From contig NZ_CP103289.1 in the NCBI RefSeq assembly GCF_024757985.1, forward strand, positions 2,790,001-2,854,000: DNA of 64,000 bases, read 5' to 3'. The translations under genes were made by a program, and so were the position numbers. The stretch comes from Cellulomonas sp. NS3. Its GTDB lineage: Bacteria; Actinomycetota; Actinomycetes; Actinomycetales; Cellulomonadaceae. How positions within the stretch are numbered: position 1 is the first letter of the stretch; each line of letters begins with the position of its first letter. Under the pieces are notes generated by a model, which was not told the origin of the DNA, did not search any database, and was given only the letters and a program-made list of their open reading frames with translations. Shown here one piece after another: positions 43,348 to 52,318 of the stretch.

Positions 43348-44895
43348 GTGCTGCTCGCCGACGTCGCCGCCACGTCCACGGCCCTCGCCGCGACCCGGTC
43401 GCGCCTCCAGAAGCGCGCGCTGCTCGTCGAGCTGCTGCGCCGCACGGCCCCCACGGAGGTGCCGGTCGTCGCGCGCTACCTCGCGGGCGAGCTCCGCCAG
43501 CGCCGCACCGGGCTCGGGTGGCGCTCGCTCGCGTCGCTCCCCGCCCCGGCGACGGAGCCGAGCCTCGAGGTGACCGCGGTCGACGCCGCGTTCGAGGAGA
43601 TGGCGGGCCTGTCCGGGCCGGGCTCGACGACGGCCCGCACGGCGCTCGCGTCGGAGCTGTTCGCGGCGGCGACCGAGCCCGAGCAGCGGCTGCTGCGCGG
43701 CCTCGTCTCCGGCGACCTGCGGCAGGGCGCGCTCGACGCGCTGCTGCTCGACGCCGTCGCCGACGCCGCGGGGGTCGCGCCCGAGGCGGTCCGGCGCGCG
43801 GCGATGCTCGCCGGCAGCACCGAGCCGGTCGCGGTGACCGCGCTGGGCGCGGCGTCGCCCGAGGAGGCCCTCGCGGCGCTCGGCGGGTTCGGGCTCACGG
43901 TCGGGCGTCCCGTGCGCCCCATGCTGGCGGCGTCGGCGCCCGACGTGCCGGCGGCGGTCGCGGGCTTCGACGGCCGGCCCGTCGTGGTCGACGCGAAGCT
44001 CGACGGCATCCGGGTGCAGGTGCACCGCGACGGCGACGACGTGCGGGTGTTCACGCGCAGCCTCGACGACATCACCGCGCGGGTGCCCGAGGTCGTCGCC
44101 GTCGTCCGCTCCCTGCCGGTGCGCACGGTGGTGCTCGACGGCGAGGCGCTCGCGCTCGACGACGCCGGCCGGCCCCGGCCGTTCCAGGAGACCGCGTCGC
44201 GCAGCGCGACCCGGGACGCCGAGCTCGCCGCCGAGGTCGAGCTGCGGCCGTTCTTCTTCGACGTCCTGCACGCCGACGGCCGGGACCTGCTCGACACCCC
44301 GCTCGTCGAGCGGCTGGAGGTGCTCGACGCCGTCGCCGGCGCGCACGTCGTCGAGCGGGTCGTCGCGCAGGACGCCGGCGCCGCGCAGACGGCGTTCACC
44401 GGCTGGGTCGCCGCCGGGCAGGAGGGCGTGATCGTCAAGGACCTCGGCGCGCCGTACGAGGCGGGTCGGCGCGGGTCCGCCTGGGTCAAGGTCAAGCCGC
44501 GTCACACGCTCGACCTCGTCGTGCTCGCGGTCGAGCGCGGCTCGGGCCGGCGCAGCGGGCTGCTCTCGAACATCCACCTCGGCGCGCGCGACGGGTCGGG
44601 CGGGTTCGTGATGCTCGGCAAGACGTTCAAGGGCATGACCGACGAGATGCTCGCGTGGCAGACGCGGCGGTTCGGCGAGCTCGCGGTCGAGGACGACGGC
44701 TGGACCGTGCGGCTGCGGCCCGAGCAGGTCGTCGAGGTCGCGTTCGACGGCCTGCAGCGCTCGACCCGGTACCCCGGCGGGCTCGCGCTGCGGTTCGCCC
44801 GCGTCGTGCGCTACCGCGACGACAAGGCCGCGGGCGACGCGGACACGATCGAGACGGTGCGGGCGCTCGCCGGCCCGACCGGCGGGGCGTCGTGA
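43348..44895 (+). CDS. ligB: ATP-dependent DNA ligase (LigB-like)
   Basis: A 515-residue ligase of the actinobacterial LigB type (about 507 residues in Mycobacterium). An N-terminal helical DNA-binding domain (about 1-190) precedes the nucleotidyltransferase core. The adenylated Lys is in VVDAKLDGIRVQVHR (motif I, KxDGxR). Other motifs are LDGEALALD, FFFDVLHADG, EGVIVKDLGAPYEAG and WVKVKP, followed by an OB-fold. It seals nicks using ATP and is accessory to the NAD-dependent LigA. The GTG at 43348 is preceded by AGGATGG. The SGNH hydrolase start overlaps its stop by GTGA. Confidence 0.92.
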   Translation: MLLADVAATSTALAATRSRLQKRALLVELLRRTAPTEVPVVARYLAGELRQRRTGLGWRSLASLPAPATEPSLEVTAVDAAFEEMAGLSGPGSTTARTALASELFAAATEPEQRLLRGLVSGDLRQGALDALLLDAVADAAGVAPEAVRRAAMLAGSTEPVAVTALGAASPEEALAALGGFGLTVGRPVRPMLAASAPDVPAAVAGFDGRPVVVDAKLDGIRVQVHRDGDDVRVFTRSLDDITARVPEVVAVVRSLPVRTVVLDGEALALDDAGRPRPFQETASRSATRDAELAAEVELRPFFFDVLHADGRDLLDTPLVERLEVLDAVAGAHVVERVVAQDAGAAQTAFTGWVAAGQEGVIVKDLGAPYEAGRRGSAWVKVKPRHTLDLVVLAVERGSGRRSGLLSNIHLGARDGSGGFVMLGKTFKGMTDEMLAWQTRRFGELAVEDDGWTVRLRPEQVVEVAFDGLQRSTRYPGGLALRFARVVRYRDDKAAGDADTIETVRALAGPTGGAS

Positions 44896-45545
44896 CGCAG
44901 GCGGCCGGCCCGGCGCCGGGCGGGCACGTCGTGCTCCTCGGCGACTCGGTGCTCGACAACGGCGCCTACGTGCCCGGCGAGCCGGACGTCGTCCGGCAGC
45001 TGCGCGGTGAGCTCGGCGCCGCGTGGTCCTCGACGCTGCTCGCCGTGGACGGCGACGTGGTGGGTGGCGTCGAGCGGCAGCTGCAGGGGCTGCCGCTCGA
45101 CGCGACGCACCTCGTGGTCAGCGCCGGCGGGAACGACGCGCTCGGGTCCGCCGACCTGCTGTGGGCAGACGCCCGGTCCGTCGCCGCGGCGGTCGACCTG
45201 CTGGCCGGCGCCCAGGAGCAGCTCGCCCAGCGGTACGACGCGATGCTGACCGTGCTGCTCGGGACCGGTCTGCCGACCGCCGTGTGCACCATCTACGACA
45301 CGCGCCTGACCGAGCCGAGCCACCGTGTCGTGCGCACCGCGCTCGCGCTCTTCAACGACGTGATCACCCGCTCCGCCGCGGCCCGCGGGGTCGCGGTGCT
45401 CGACCTGCGCGTGGTGTGCGCCGAGGACGCCGACTTCGCCAACCCCATCGAGCCGTCCGCGCACGGGGGCCGCAAGATCGCCCGGACCATCGCCGCGTGG
45501 CTCGAGCCCGGCCGCCCGGCCACGCGCTCGACGGTCGTCGTCTGA
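44892..45545 (+). CDS. SGNH/GDSL-type hydrolase
   Basis: A 217-residue esterase-like enzyme without signal peptide. The nucleophile Ser lies in LLGDSVLDN (block I), the oxyanion Gly/Asn in SAGGNDALG (block III), and the catalytic His in EPSAHGGRKIA (block V). The ester substrate is unknown. The GTG start overlaps the ligase stop (GTGA), so the two are co-translated, though no functional link is obvious. Confidence 0.88.
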   Translation: MTQAAGPAPGGHVVLLGDSVLDNGAYVPGEPDVVRQLRGELGAAWSSTLLAVDGDVVGGVERQLQGLPLDATHLVVSAGGNDALGSADLLWADARSVAAAVDLLAGAQEQLAQRYDAMLTVLLGTGLPTAVCTIYDTRLTEPSHRVVRTALALFNDVITRSAAARGVAVLDLRVVCAEDADFANPIEPSAHGGRKIARTIAAWLEPGRPATRSTVVV

Positions 45546-45596
45546 GCGCTCCGCCTGCCCGGCGCCGGCCCGGGCCTGGGCGGCCGTGCCGGGCCC

Positions 45597-46580
45597 TCAG
45601 CCCAGGTCGAACGTCGCGACCACCGGCGCGTGGTCCGACTCGGGGTACTTGCGGTCGACGGCGAACGCCGCCGACTCGTCGTGCAGCACCTCGTTGTGGA
45701 TCTCCGTGCCGCGGTAGTGCTCGAGCAGGTTCCGGGTGACGAGCATGTGGTCGAGCATCTGCCCCCGGCCCTGGTGGTAGAGCGTGACCCGCGACGGCTC
45801 CGGGACCGTGCTCTCGACGGGGACGAGCACGCGGTGCACCAGGTCCGGGTTGCCGGTGTCCTCGACGTTGCCGCGCACGGCGAGCACCGAGACCTCGTCG
45901 GGCCCCGCGTTGAAGTCGCCGGCGACGACCACGCGCGCTGCGGGGTCCGCGTCGAGGACCTGGTCGACGAGCCGGCGGGTCTCGAGCGCCTGGGCCATGT
46001 GCTTCATCGACGAGAGGAACGACCCCTCGGCCCAGCCGTCCGCGGTGCGCCAGGTGAAGCTGTCCACCCGCTGACCCGGGATGTCGGTCGCGAGCTTGGA
46101 CTTCCAGTGCACGTCCACGACGTGCAGGGCCGTGCCGTCGGGGAGCTGCAGCACGACGTGCAGGACGGGGCGCTCGATCCCGACGACGACGGCGGCCGCG
46201 TCGGGCGGCACGGCCGTGAGGCGCCGGTACGTGAGCGGCGCGACGAGGTCGTTGCGGAGCTGCTGCACGGACAGCACGGGCAGGTGGCTGACGACCACGA
46301 GGTTGCGCTCGTCGAACACCTCGCCGCCCTGGGTGCGGGTGCTCGTCATGGTGGCGCCCTCGAGCCGGGTTCCCTGGAGCAGCCCGGTCAGGGCGTGCAG
46401 CCCGCGCGGGAGCCCGTCGCGCTCCTGGCCGTTGACCTCCTGGAGGCACAGGACGTCCGCGCGCAGCCGGGCGACCTGGGGGCGCATCAGGGTGATCCGC
46501 TCGGCGAGCGACGGGCGCACGCCGGGTGGCGTCTCGTCGAGGTTCTCGACGTTGAACGTCGCGATGCGGAGCTCGGCCAC
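45597..46580 (-). CDS. Endonuclease/exonuclease/phosphatase-family protein
   Basis: A 327-residue enzyme of the EEP fold. Metal and catalytic residues: Asn in IATFNVENLD, Glu in VLCLQEVNGQ, Asp/Asn in VVVAGDFNAGPDE and Asp/His in ESDHAPVVATF. It could be a nuclease or a phosphodiesterase acting on lipid or nucleotide phosphates. The GTG at 46580 (VAELRIATFN) starts the fold at once and has AGGGG upstream; the longer open frame would add a low-complexity N-terminus. It is divergent from the xylanase gene, so the 318 bases between hold both promoters. Confidence 0.88.
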   Translation of the reverse strand: MAELRIATFNVENLDETPPGVRPSLAERITLMRPQVARLRADVLCLQEVNGQERDGLPRGLHALTGLLQGTRLEGATMTSTRTQGGEVFDERNLVVVSHLPVLSVQQLRNDLVAPLTYRRLTAVPPDAAAVVVGIERPVLHVVLQLPDGTALHVVDVHWKSKLATDIPGQRVDSFTWRTADGWAEGSFLSSMKHMAQALETRRLVDQVLDADPAARVVVAGDFNAGPDEVSVLAVRGNVEDTGNPDLVHRVLVPVESTVPEPSRVTLYHQGRGQMLDHMLVTRNLLEHYRGTEIHNEVLHDESAAFAVDRKYPESDHAPVVATFDLG

Positions 46581-46783
46581 GGCACACCCCTGGTCGGGGG
46601 TCGGCGCACCCCCGGTCGCGCCGGCTCGTCGCCGCGTCGCCGTCGCGGCGTCGGCTCCCCCGCCGTCCGGGGGCGCACCCAGGGAGGAGAACGGCAGGTC
46701 CGTGATACGCGCGCCGGTCTCGCCGGTCCCGCCGGTCCCGCCCCACGCTCCGGGACGCTCGGACATGCGGGAGCGCGACCACT

Positions 46784-46803
46784 CGGTAAGGATGTCGATA
46801 CCG
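46784..46803. promoter_or_regulatory. Putative control region of the xylanase operon
   Basis: CGGTA and TACCG form an inverted repeat with a 10-base spacer. It is followed by the unusually AT-rich CGTTTTACAAAAATCG, about 80-100 bases before the xylanase ATG. Just upstream, GGGAGCGC (46769-46776) resembles half of the actinobacterial cellulase/xylanase operator TGGGAGCGCTCCCA. It is probably a promoter with regulator sites. Confidence 0.45.
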
Positions 46804-46898
46804 TTTTACAAAAATCGTTCTCCACCTCTGTACGCCGCGCTCCGCACCGCTTACGGTGAGGGCGCATCCACCCGGAATCAGTCGCAAAGGGGCGATAG

Positions 46899-49800
46899 AT
46901 GACGCGTTCATCCGCGCGTTGGACAGCACGAGGGGCAGCCCTGCTGGCCGTGGTCATGGCAGCGGCCGTGGCCCCGGGCGCAGCAGCCGTCCCGACCACC
47001 ACCGACCTCGCCGCGGCCGCCGAGCCCGTCGTCGTCCTCGGCACCGACTTCGAGGACGGCTCCTGGGCGCCGTGGACGCAGAGCGGCGCGGCGCCGCTCT
47101 CGGTCGTCGACGTCGACGGCGGCAAGGCGCTCCTCGTGAGCGGCCGCGCGGCCGACTACGAGGGCATCCAGTCCCCCACCGGGCTGCTCGAGCCCGGCAC
47201 CTCCTACACGTTCTCGATGCGGGCCCGGCTCGCCGAGGGCACCGCGGGCTCCGCGGGCGTGCGGTTCGTCGTCAAGCCCGACTACACCTGGGTCGGGAAC
47301 ACGTCGATGACCGCCGACGCGTGGACGACCGTGACCGGCTCGTTCACCGCACCCGCCGCGGCCGACCCGGCGGCGCTGCAGGTCTACCTCGGCACCGGCG
47401 ACCTCGCTGCGCCGTACGACTACCTCGTCGACGACATCGTGCTCACCGCGACCGGCGGCAGCATCGAGCCGCACCCGGACGTGGTCCCCGGCGGCGCGGT
47501 CGACCCCGTCCCCACGCCCGTGACCACCGCACGCAGCACCGGGAACGTCGCCGCGCTGACGTTCGACGACGGCCCGAACCCCGGCGAGACCGACGACCTC
47601 CTCGACTTCCTCGCCGAGAACGACCTGACCGCGACGTTCTGCGTCATCGGCCAGAACGTCCAGGTCGAGGGCGGTGCCGCGCTGCTGCGCCGGATCGTCG
47701 ACGAGGGCCACACGGTCTGCAACCACACGACCACGTACGCCGACATGGGGAGCTGGACGCCCGAGCAGATCCGTGCGGACCTCGTCGAGAACCTCGCGAT
47801 CATCCGCGAGGCCGCCGGCGACCCCGAGCTCGAGGTCCCGTACTTCCGTGCCCCGAACGGCAGCTGGGGCGCGACCCCGGCCGTCGCGGTCGAGCTCGGC
47901 ATGCAGCCGCTCGGCCTGGGCAACGTCATCTCCGACTGGGACGGCAACGACCTGTCCGAGGAGACGTTGACCGCCAACCTGCGCGCGGCCGTCACGCCCG
48001 GCGCGATCGTGCTGGTGCACGACGGCGGCGGCGACCGTGCGAACGGCATCGCGGCCGTCCGCACGGTGATCGGCGAGCGCCTCGCCGAGGGCTGGACGTT
48101 CACGCTGCCGTCGGGCGGCGCAGCCCCCACCGTCACCTCGCTCAGCACCGACTTCGAGGACGGCCTCGACGGCTGGGTCCCGCGCGGCGACGCCGACGGC
48201 GACCCCACCGTGGAGCTCACGACCACGCAGGCGCACGGCGGCGCGCAGGCCGCGCTCGTGAGCGGGCGCTCGTCGCAGGGCGACGGCATCGGCCGCGACG
48301 TCACCGGGCTGCTGACCGCGGGCACGACGTACGACATCAGCGCGTGGGTCCGGTTCGGTGAGGGCGCTGCGACGGACGACGTCTGGCTGAGCGTGCAGCG
48401 CACCGCCGAGGGCGCGACGACGTACGACACCGTCGCCCAGCTCACGGGTGTGACGTCCGGTGCGTGGCACGAGATCCGGGCGACCTACCAGATGCCCGCG
48501 GCCGAGTCCGCGTTCCTGTACCTCGAGACCTCCTACCCCGACGGCTCGACGGCCGACCTCCTGGTCGACGACGTCGTCATCTCCGCGAAGCAGCCCAGCG
48601 AGGTCCAGGACCTCACGCCGCTGCAGGACACCGTCGACTTCCCCGTCGGCGTCGCGATCGACAGCCGCGAGACCACCGGCCCCGCGGCCGAGCTGCTCCT
48701 GCGACACTTCGACCAGATCACGGGCGAGAACCACATGAAGCCCGAGGCCTGGTACACCGACGCGCGCGAGTTCCGCACGCACCCCGAGGCCACCGCGCTC
48801 ATGGAGTTCGCGCAGGAGAGCGACGTGCGCGTCTACGGGCACACGCTCGTGTGGCACAGCCAGACCCCGGCGTGGTTCTTCACGCACGAGGACGGCACGC
48901 CCCTCACCGCGAGCGAGGCCGACAAGCAGGAGCTGCGGATGCGCATGCGGACGCACATCTTCGACGTCGCCGAGGCGCTCAGCACCGGCGGCGGCTACGG
49001 CCTCTTCGGCAGCGAGACCAACCCGGTCGTCGCGTTCGACGTCGTCAACGAGGTCGTCTCCGACGGTCGCAGCGAGGAGGACGGGCTGCGCCGCAGCGAG
49101 TGGTACCGGGTGCTCGGCGAGGAGTTCATCGACCTCGCGTTCCGGTACGCCGACGAGGCCTTCAACGGCGAGTTCGCGGTCGAGGGCGAGCGTCCCGTGA
49201 CGCTCACGATCAACGACTACAACACCGAGCAGGCCGGCAAGCAGCAGCGCCTGCACGCGCTCGTCGAGCGGCTGCTCGCGCGCGACGTCCCGGTCGACGC
49301 GGTCGGCCACCAGTTCCACGTGAGCCTGGCCATGCCGGTCCAGGCGCTCGAGGACGCGATCGTCGCGTTCGACGACCTGGGCCTGACGCAGGTCGTCTCG
49401 GAGCTCGACGTCACGACGGGCACGCCCGTCACGCAGGCGAGCCTCATCGAGCAGGGCTACTACTACCGCGACGCGTTCCGGATCTTCCGCGAGCACGCCG
49501 AGGACCTGTTCTCCGTGACGGTGTGGGGTCTGACCGACGGCCGCAGCTGGCGCGTCGACTCGGGTGCCCCGCTCCTCTTCGACGACGCGCTGCAGGCCAA
49601 GCCGGCGTACCACGGCGCGGTCGACGGCGAGCTCCCGGCCCGCCAGCGTGCGGCGAACGCGTTCCGTGGGGACGTCCCCGTCGCCGCGGGTGCCACGGGG
49701 GCGGTCGAGTGGCGGCAGCTGCCGCTCCAGACGGTCGAGGACGTCGCGGGCTTCTCGGTGCGCTGGGAGGCCGACCACCTGTCGGTCTACGCCCGGGTCA

Positions 49801-50966
49801 CCGACGCCACGGTCGACGCGTCCGACGCGGTCACGTTCGTCGTGGGCGAGGAGTCGTCCACGGTCGGGCGCGACGGCGAGTCCGACGTCGAGGCCGTCGT
49901 CGAGGCGGTCGACGGCGGGTACGCGGTCGTCGCGCACCTGCCGCGCACGTCGGCCGAGGGCGACCAGGTGAGCTTCGACGTCCAGGTCACGGACGGCGAG
50001 AGCACCGCGGCGTGGAACCAGCCGGGCGTGCTCGGGACGCTCACGCTCGTCGAGGCCCTGTCCACCACCCAGGTGGTCGAGGCCGCGGCGGCGCCCGTGA
50101 TCGACGGCCAGGTCGACGCCGCGTGGGCGTCGGCGAACGCCGTCACGACCGACAAGCAGATCGAGGGCCAGGGTGGGGCGACCGCGGACGTGCGGACGCT
50201 GTGGCGCGAGAACACCCTCTACGTGCTGGCCGAGGTCGCGGACCCGACGCTCGACGCCACGGGCTCCGACCCGTGGGTCCAGGACTCGCTCGAGATCTTC
50301 CTCGACGCGGGCAACGTCAAGAACGGTCCCTACCGCTACGACGACACGCAGATCCGGATCAGCTACCTGGGCGAGACGTCGTTCGGCACGGGTGACGAGG
50401 CGTTCCAGCAGAACCGTCTCGTCAGCCGGACCAGCACCGTCGAGGGCGGCTACGTCGTCGAGGCGTCGATCAGCCTGCTCGAGGCCGGCGGCGTGGGGAC
50501 GTTCCACGGCCTGGACTTCCAGGTCAACGACGCGACGGCCGGCGCGCGCACCGCGGTGCGGGCGTGGGCGGACCCGACGGGTCGCGGCTACCAGAGCACG
50601 GCCCGCTGGGGCGTCGCCGAGCTCGTCCCCGCGGTCGTCGTCCCCGAGCCCGACCCGAGCGTCTCGGCCGACCGGAAGGTCCGCGCCGGCGCGCAGCTCG
50701 AGGTCACGCTCGAGGGCTACCTCCCCAGCAGCACGGTCGAGCTCGTGCTCGAGCGGCGCATCGGGCGCTGGGTCGTGGCCCGCGTCGACCTCGGCGACGT
50801 CACGGTCGGCGCGGACGGCTCCGCGACGACCGAGGTCCGGGTCCCGCGCGGGGTCCTGCCGGGGAAGTACACGCTGCGCGGCACCTCGGGCGAGGTCACG
50901 GCCGACACCACGGTGACCGTGCAGCTCGCCAAGCCGTCGTGGTGGTGGGGATGGTGGCCGTTCTGA
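46899..50966 (+). CDS. Secreted multidomain CE4 deacetylase-GH10 xylanase
   Basis: A 1355-residue exported enzyme. The signal peptide (about 1-32) ends near APGAAA. A CBM4/9/22-type module (45-190) is followed by a NodB-like CE4 deacetylase (215-405; TFDDGPN with Asp223/Asp224, FRAPNGSWG, LVHDGG). A second CBM22-like module spans 415-565 and GH10 spans 568-915 (acid/base Glu718 in DVVNEVV, nucleophile Glu835 in VVSELDV). Two CBM9-like modules (915-1065 and 1066-1245) and an Ig-like domain ending in a Trp-rich tail (WWWGWWPF) complete it. It should deacetylate and cleave xylan outside the cell. Upstream is AAAGGGGCG. The next gene overlaps its stop by one base. Confidence 0.93.
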   Translation: MTRSSARWTARGAALLAVVMAAAVAPGAAAVPTTTDLAAAAEPVVVLGTDFEDGSWAPWTQSGAAPLSVVDVDGGKALLVSGRAADYEGIQSPTGLLEPGTSYTFSMRARLAEGTAGSAGVRFVVKPDYTWVGNTSMTADAWTTVTGSFTAPAAADPAALQVYLGTGDLAAPYDYLVDDIVLTATGGSIEPHPDVVPGGAVDPVPTPVTTARSTGNVAALTFDDGPNPGETDDLLDFLAENDLTATFCVIGQNVQVEGGAALLRRIVDEGHTVCNHTTTYADMGSWTPEQIRADLVENLAIIREAAGDPELEVPYFRAPNGSWGATPAVAVELGMQPLGLGNVISDWDGNDLSEETLTANLRAAVTPGAIVLVHDGGGDRANGIAAVRTVIGERLAEGWTFTLPSGGAAPTVTSLSTDFEDGLDGWVPRGDADGDPTVELTTTQAHGGAQAALVSGRSSQGDGIGRDVTGLLTAGTTYDISAWVRFGEGAATDDVWLSVQRTAEGATTYDTVAQLTGVTSGAWHEIRATYQMPAAESAFLYLETSYPDGSTADLLVDDVVISAKQPSEVQDLTPLQDTVDFPVGVAIDSRETTGPAAELLLRHFDQITGENHMKPEAWYTDAREFRTHPEATALMEFAQESDVRVYGHTLVWHSQTPAWFFTHEDGTPLTASEADKQELRMRMRTHIFDVAEALSTGGGYGLFGSETNPVVAFDVVNEVVSDGRSEEDGLRRSEWYRVLGEEFIDLAFRYADEAFNGEFAVEGERPVTLTINDYNTEQAGKQQRLHALVERLLARDVPVDAVGHQFHVSLAMPVQALEDAIVAFDDLGLTQVVSELDVTTGTPVTQASLIEQGYYYRDAFRIFREHAEDLFSVTVWGLTDGRSWRVDSGAPLLFDDALQAKPAYHGAVDGELPARQRAANAFRGDVPVAAGATGAVEWRQLPLQTVEDVAGFSVRWEADHLSVYARVTDATVDASDAVTFVVGEESSTVGRDGESDVEAVVEAVDGGYAVVAHLPRTSAEGDQVSFDVQVTDGESTAAWNQPGVLGTLTLVEALSTTQVVEAAAAPVIDGQVDAAWASANAVTTDKQIEGQGGATADVRTLWRENTLYVLAEVADPTLDATGSDPWVQDSLEIFLDAGNVKNGPYRYDDTQIRISYLGETSFGTGDEAFQQNRLVSRTSTVEGGYVVEASISLLEAGGVGTFHGLDFQVNDATAGARTAVRAWADPTGRGYQSTARWGVAELVPAVVVPEPDPSVSADRKVRAGAQLEVTLEGYLPSSTVELVLERRIGRWVVARVDLGDVTVGADGSATTEVRVPRGVLPGKYTLRGTSGEVTADTTVTVQLAKPSWWWGWWPF

Positions 50967-52234
50967 TGGCTGTCGATCTCCGGCACCGCACCGCCGACGC
51001 CACGCTGACCGTGCGTGGCGCCGGCGGGCGGCCCCTGGCCGACACCGAGGTCGTCGTCGAGCAGACGCGTCACGCGTTCGCGTTCGGCAACATCGGCTTC
51101 GACTTCATCGGGCTCGCGAACGACGAGACGGAGGCGCTCCCGGACAGCCCGTTCGGGGGCGCCCCGCCCGCGAGCGCCGCACGGCTCGCGGACCTGTTCC
51201 TCGACGTGTTCAACACGGTGACGCTGCCGTTCTACTGGGGCGGCTTCGAGCCCCGCCGCGGCGAGCCGGACACGGCGCGGCTGCTGCGCACCGCGCAGTG
51301 GTTCGCCGAGCGCGGGGTCACGGTCAAGGGCCACCCGCTGGTCTGGCACACGGTCACCGCCGACTGGCTGCGCGAGCTCTCGACCGACGAGGTCGAGGCC
51401 GCGCAGCGGGCCCGGATCCGGCGCGAGGTCACCGACTTCGCCGGGGTCGTGGACGTGTGGGACGCGATCAACGAGGTCGTGATCATGCCGGTGTTCGACA
51501 ACGAGGAGCACCGCAACGGCATCACGCGACTCTGCTACGAGCGGGGCCGCATGGCGACGATCCGGATGGCGTTCGAGGAGGCGCGCGCGGCCAACCCCCG
51601 CGCGACGCTCCTGCTCAACGACTTCGACCTGTCGACCGCGTACGAGTGCCTCATCGAGGGCGTGCTCGAGGCGGGCATCCGGATCGACGCCATCGGGCTG
51701 CAGAGCCACATGCACCAGGGCTACTGGGGCGAGGAGAAGACGCTGCGGATCCTCGACCGCTTCGCCCGGTACGGGCTGCCGCTGCACCTGACCGAGAGCA
51801 CGCTACTCTCGGGCGACCTCATGCCGCCGCACATCAAGGACCTGAACGACTACCAGGTCCCGTCGTGGCCCTCGACCCCGGAGGGCGAGGAGCGGCAGGC
51901 CGAGGAGATGGTGCGGCACTACCGCACGCTCGTGGCGCACCCCGCGGTGCAGGCCGTGAACTACTGGGGGATCTCCGACGAGGGCGCGTGGCTCGGCGCA
52001 CCCGTCGGGCTCGTGCGCGCGGACGGCACCCCCAAGCCGTCGTACGACGCGCTGCACGGGCTGGTCAGGGACGAGTGGTGGCACGGGCCGACGACGCTGC
52101 GCTCCGACGCGTCGGGACGGGTCGCCGTCCGCGGGTTCCTCGGCGACTACCGGGTCACCGCCGGCGACGCGTCGGCGTCGTTCGCGCTGACCTTGCCCGG
52201 CGCCGTCGAGGCGGAGGTGTCCCTCCCCCGCTGA
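50966..52234 (+). CDS. Intracellular GH10 endo-xylanase
   Basis: A 422-residue GH10 enzyme with no signal peptide. A small N-terminal beta-domain (ATLTVRGAGGRPLADTEVVV) precedes the barrel. The acid/base Glu170 is in WDAINEVV; the nucleophile Glu277 is in HLTESTL, where most family members have TELD. HPLVWHT and NYWGISDEGAW are also family motifs. It probably trims xylo-oligosaccharides after uptake. The ATG overlaps the upstream stop (TGATG), so the two xylanases are translationally coupled; an in-frame ATG five codons earlier is also possible. Confidence 0.9.
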   Translation: MAVDLRHRTADATLTVRGAGGRPLADTEVVVEQTRHAFAFGNIGFDFIGLANDETEALPDSPFGGAPPASAARLADLFLDVFNTVTLPFYWGGFEPRRGEPDTARLLRTAQWFAERGVTVKGHPLVWHTVTADWLRELSTDEVEAAQRARIRREVTDFAGVVDVWDAINEVVIMPVFDNEEHRNGITRLCYERGRMATIRMAFEEARAANPRATLLLNDFDLSTAYECLIEGVLEAGIRIDAIGLQSHMHQGYWGEEKTLRILDRFARYGLPLHLTESTLLSGDLMPPHIKDLNDYQVPSWPSTPEGEERQAEEMVRHYRTLVAHPAVQAVNYWGISDEGAWLGAPVGLVRADGTPKPSYDALHGLVRDEWWHGPTTLRSDASGRVAVRGFLGDYRVTAGDASASFALTLPGAVEAEVSLPR

Positions 52235-52242
52235 CGCCCCGC

Positions 52243-52303
52243 GACGGCCCGTCGCCTCCCCCGCCCACCGGCTCTGCCCGGGGCGGGTGCGGGGCGGGCC
52301 GTC
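52243..52303. terminator. Long stem between convergent xylanase and subtilase genes
   Basis: GACGGCCCG (52243-52251) pairs with CGGGCCGTC (52295-52303) across a 43-base GC-rich loop that can fold further. Lying between two convergent stops, it may terminate both transcripts. Confidence 0.4.
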
Positions 52304-52318
52304 GTCGCTCGGCCCTGG

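Noticed and set aside
40843-44577. Very long minus-strand open frame through ligase and permease genes
   Set aside because: Only its last part is the binding lipoprotein; the rest is antisense to the ligase motifs and out of frame with the FucP-like gene.
46908-50507. A 1199-codon open frame antisense to the xylanase
   Set aside because: It mirrors the GC-rich codon pattern of the real gene, is Arg/Asp/Val-rich without any domain, and the plus strand encodes a clear signal peptide and catalytic domains.
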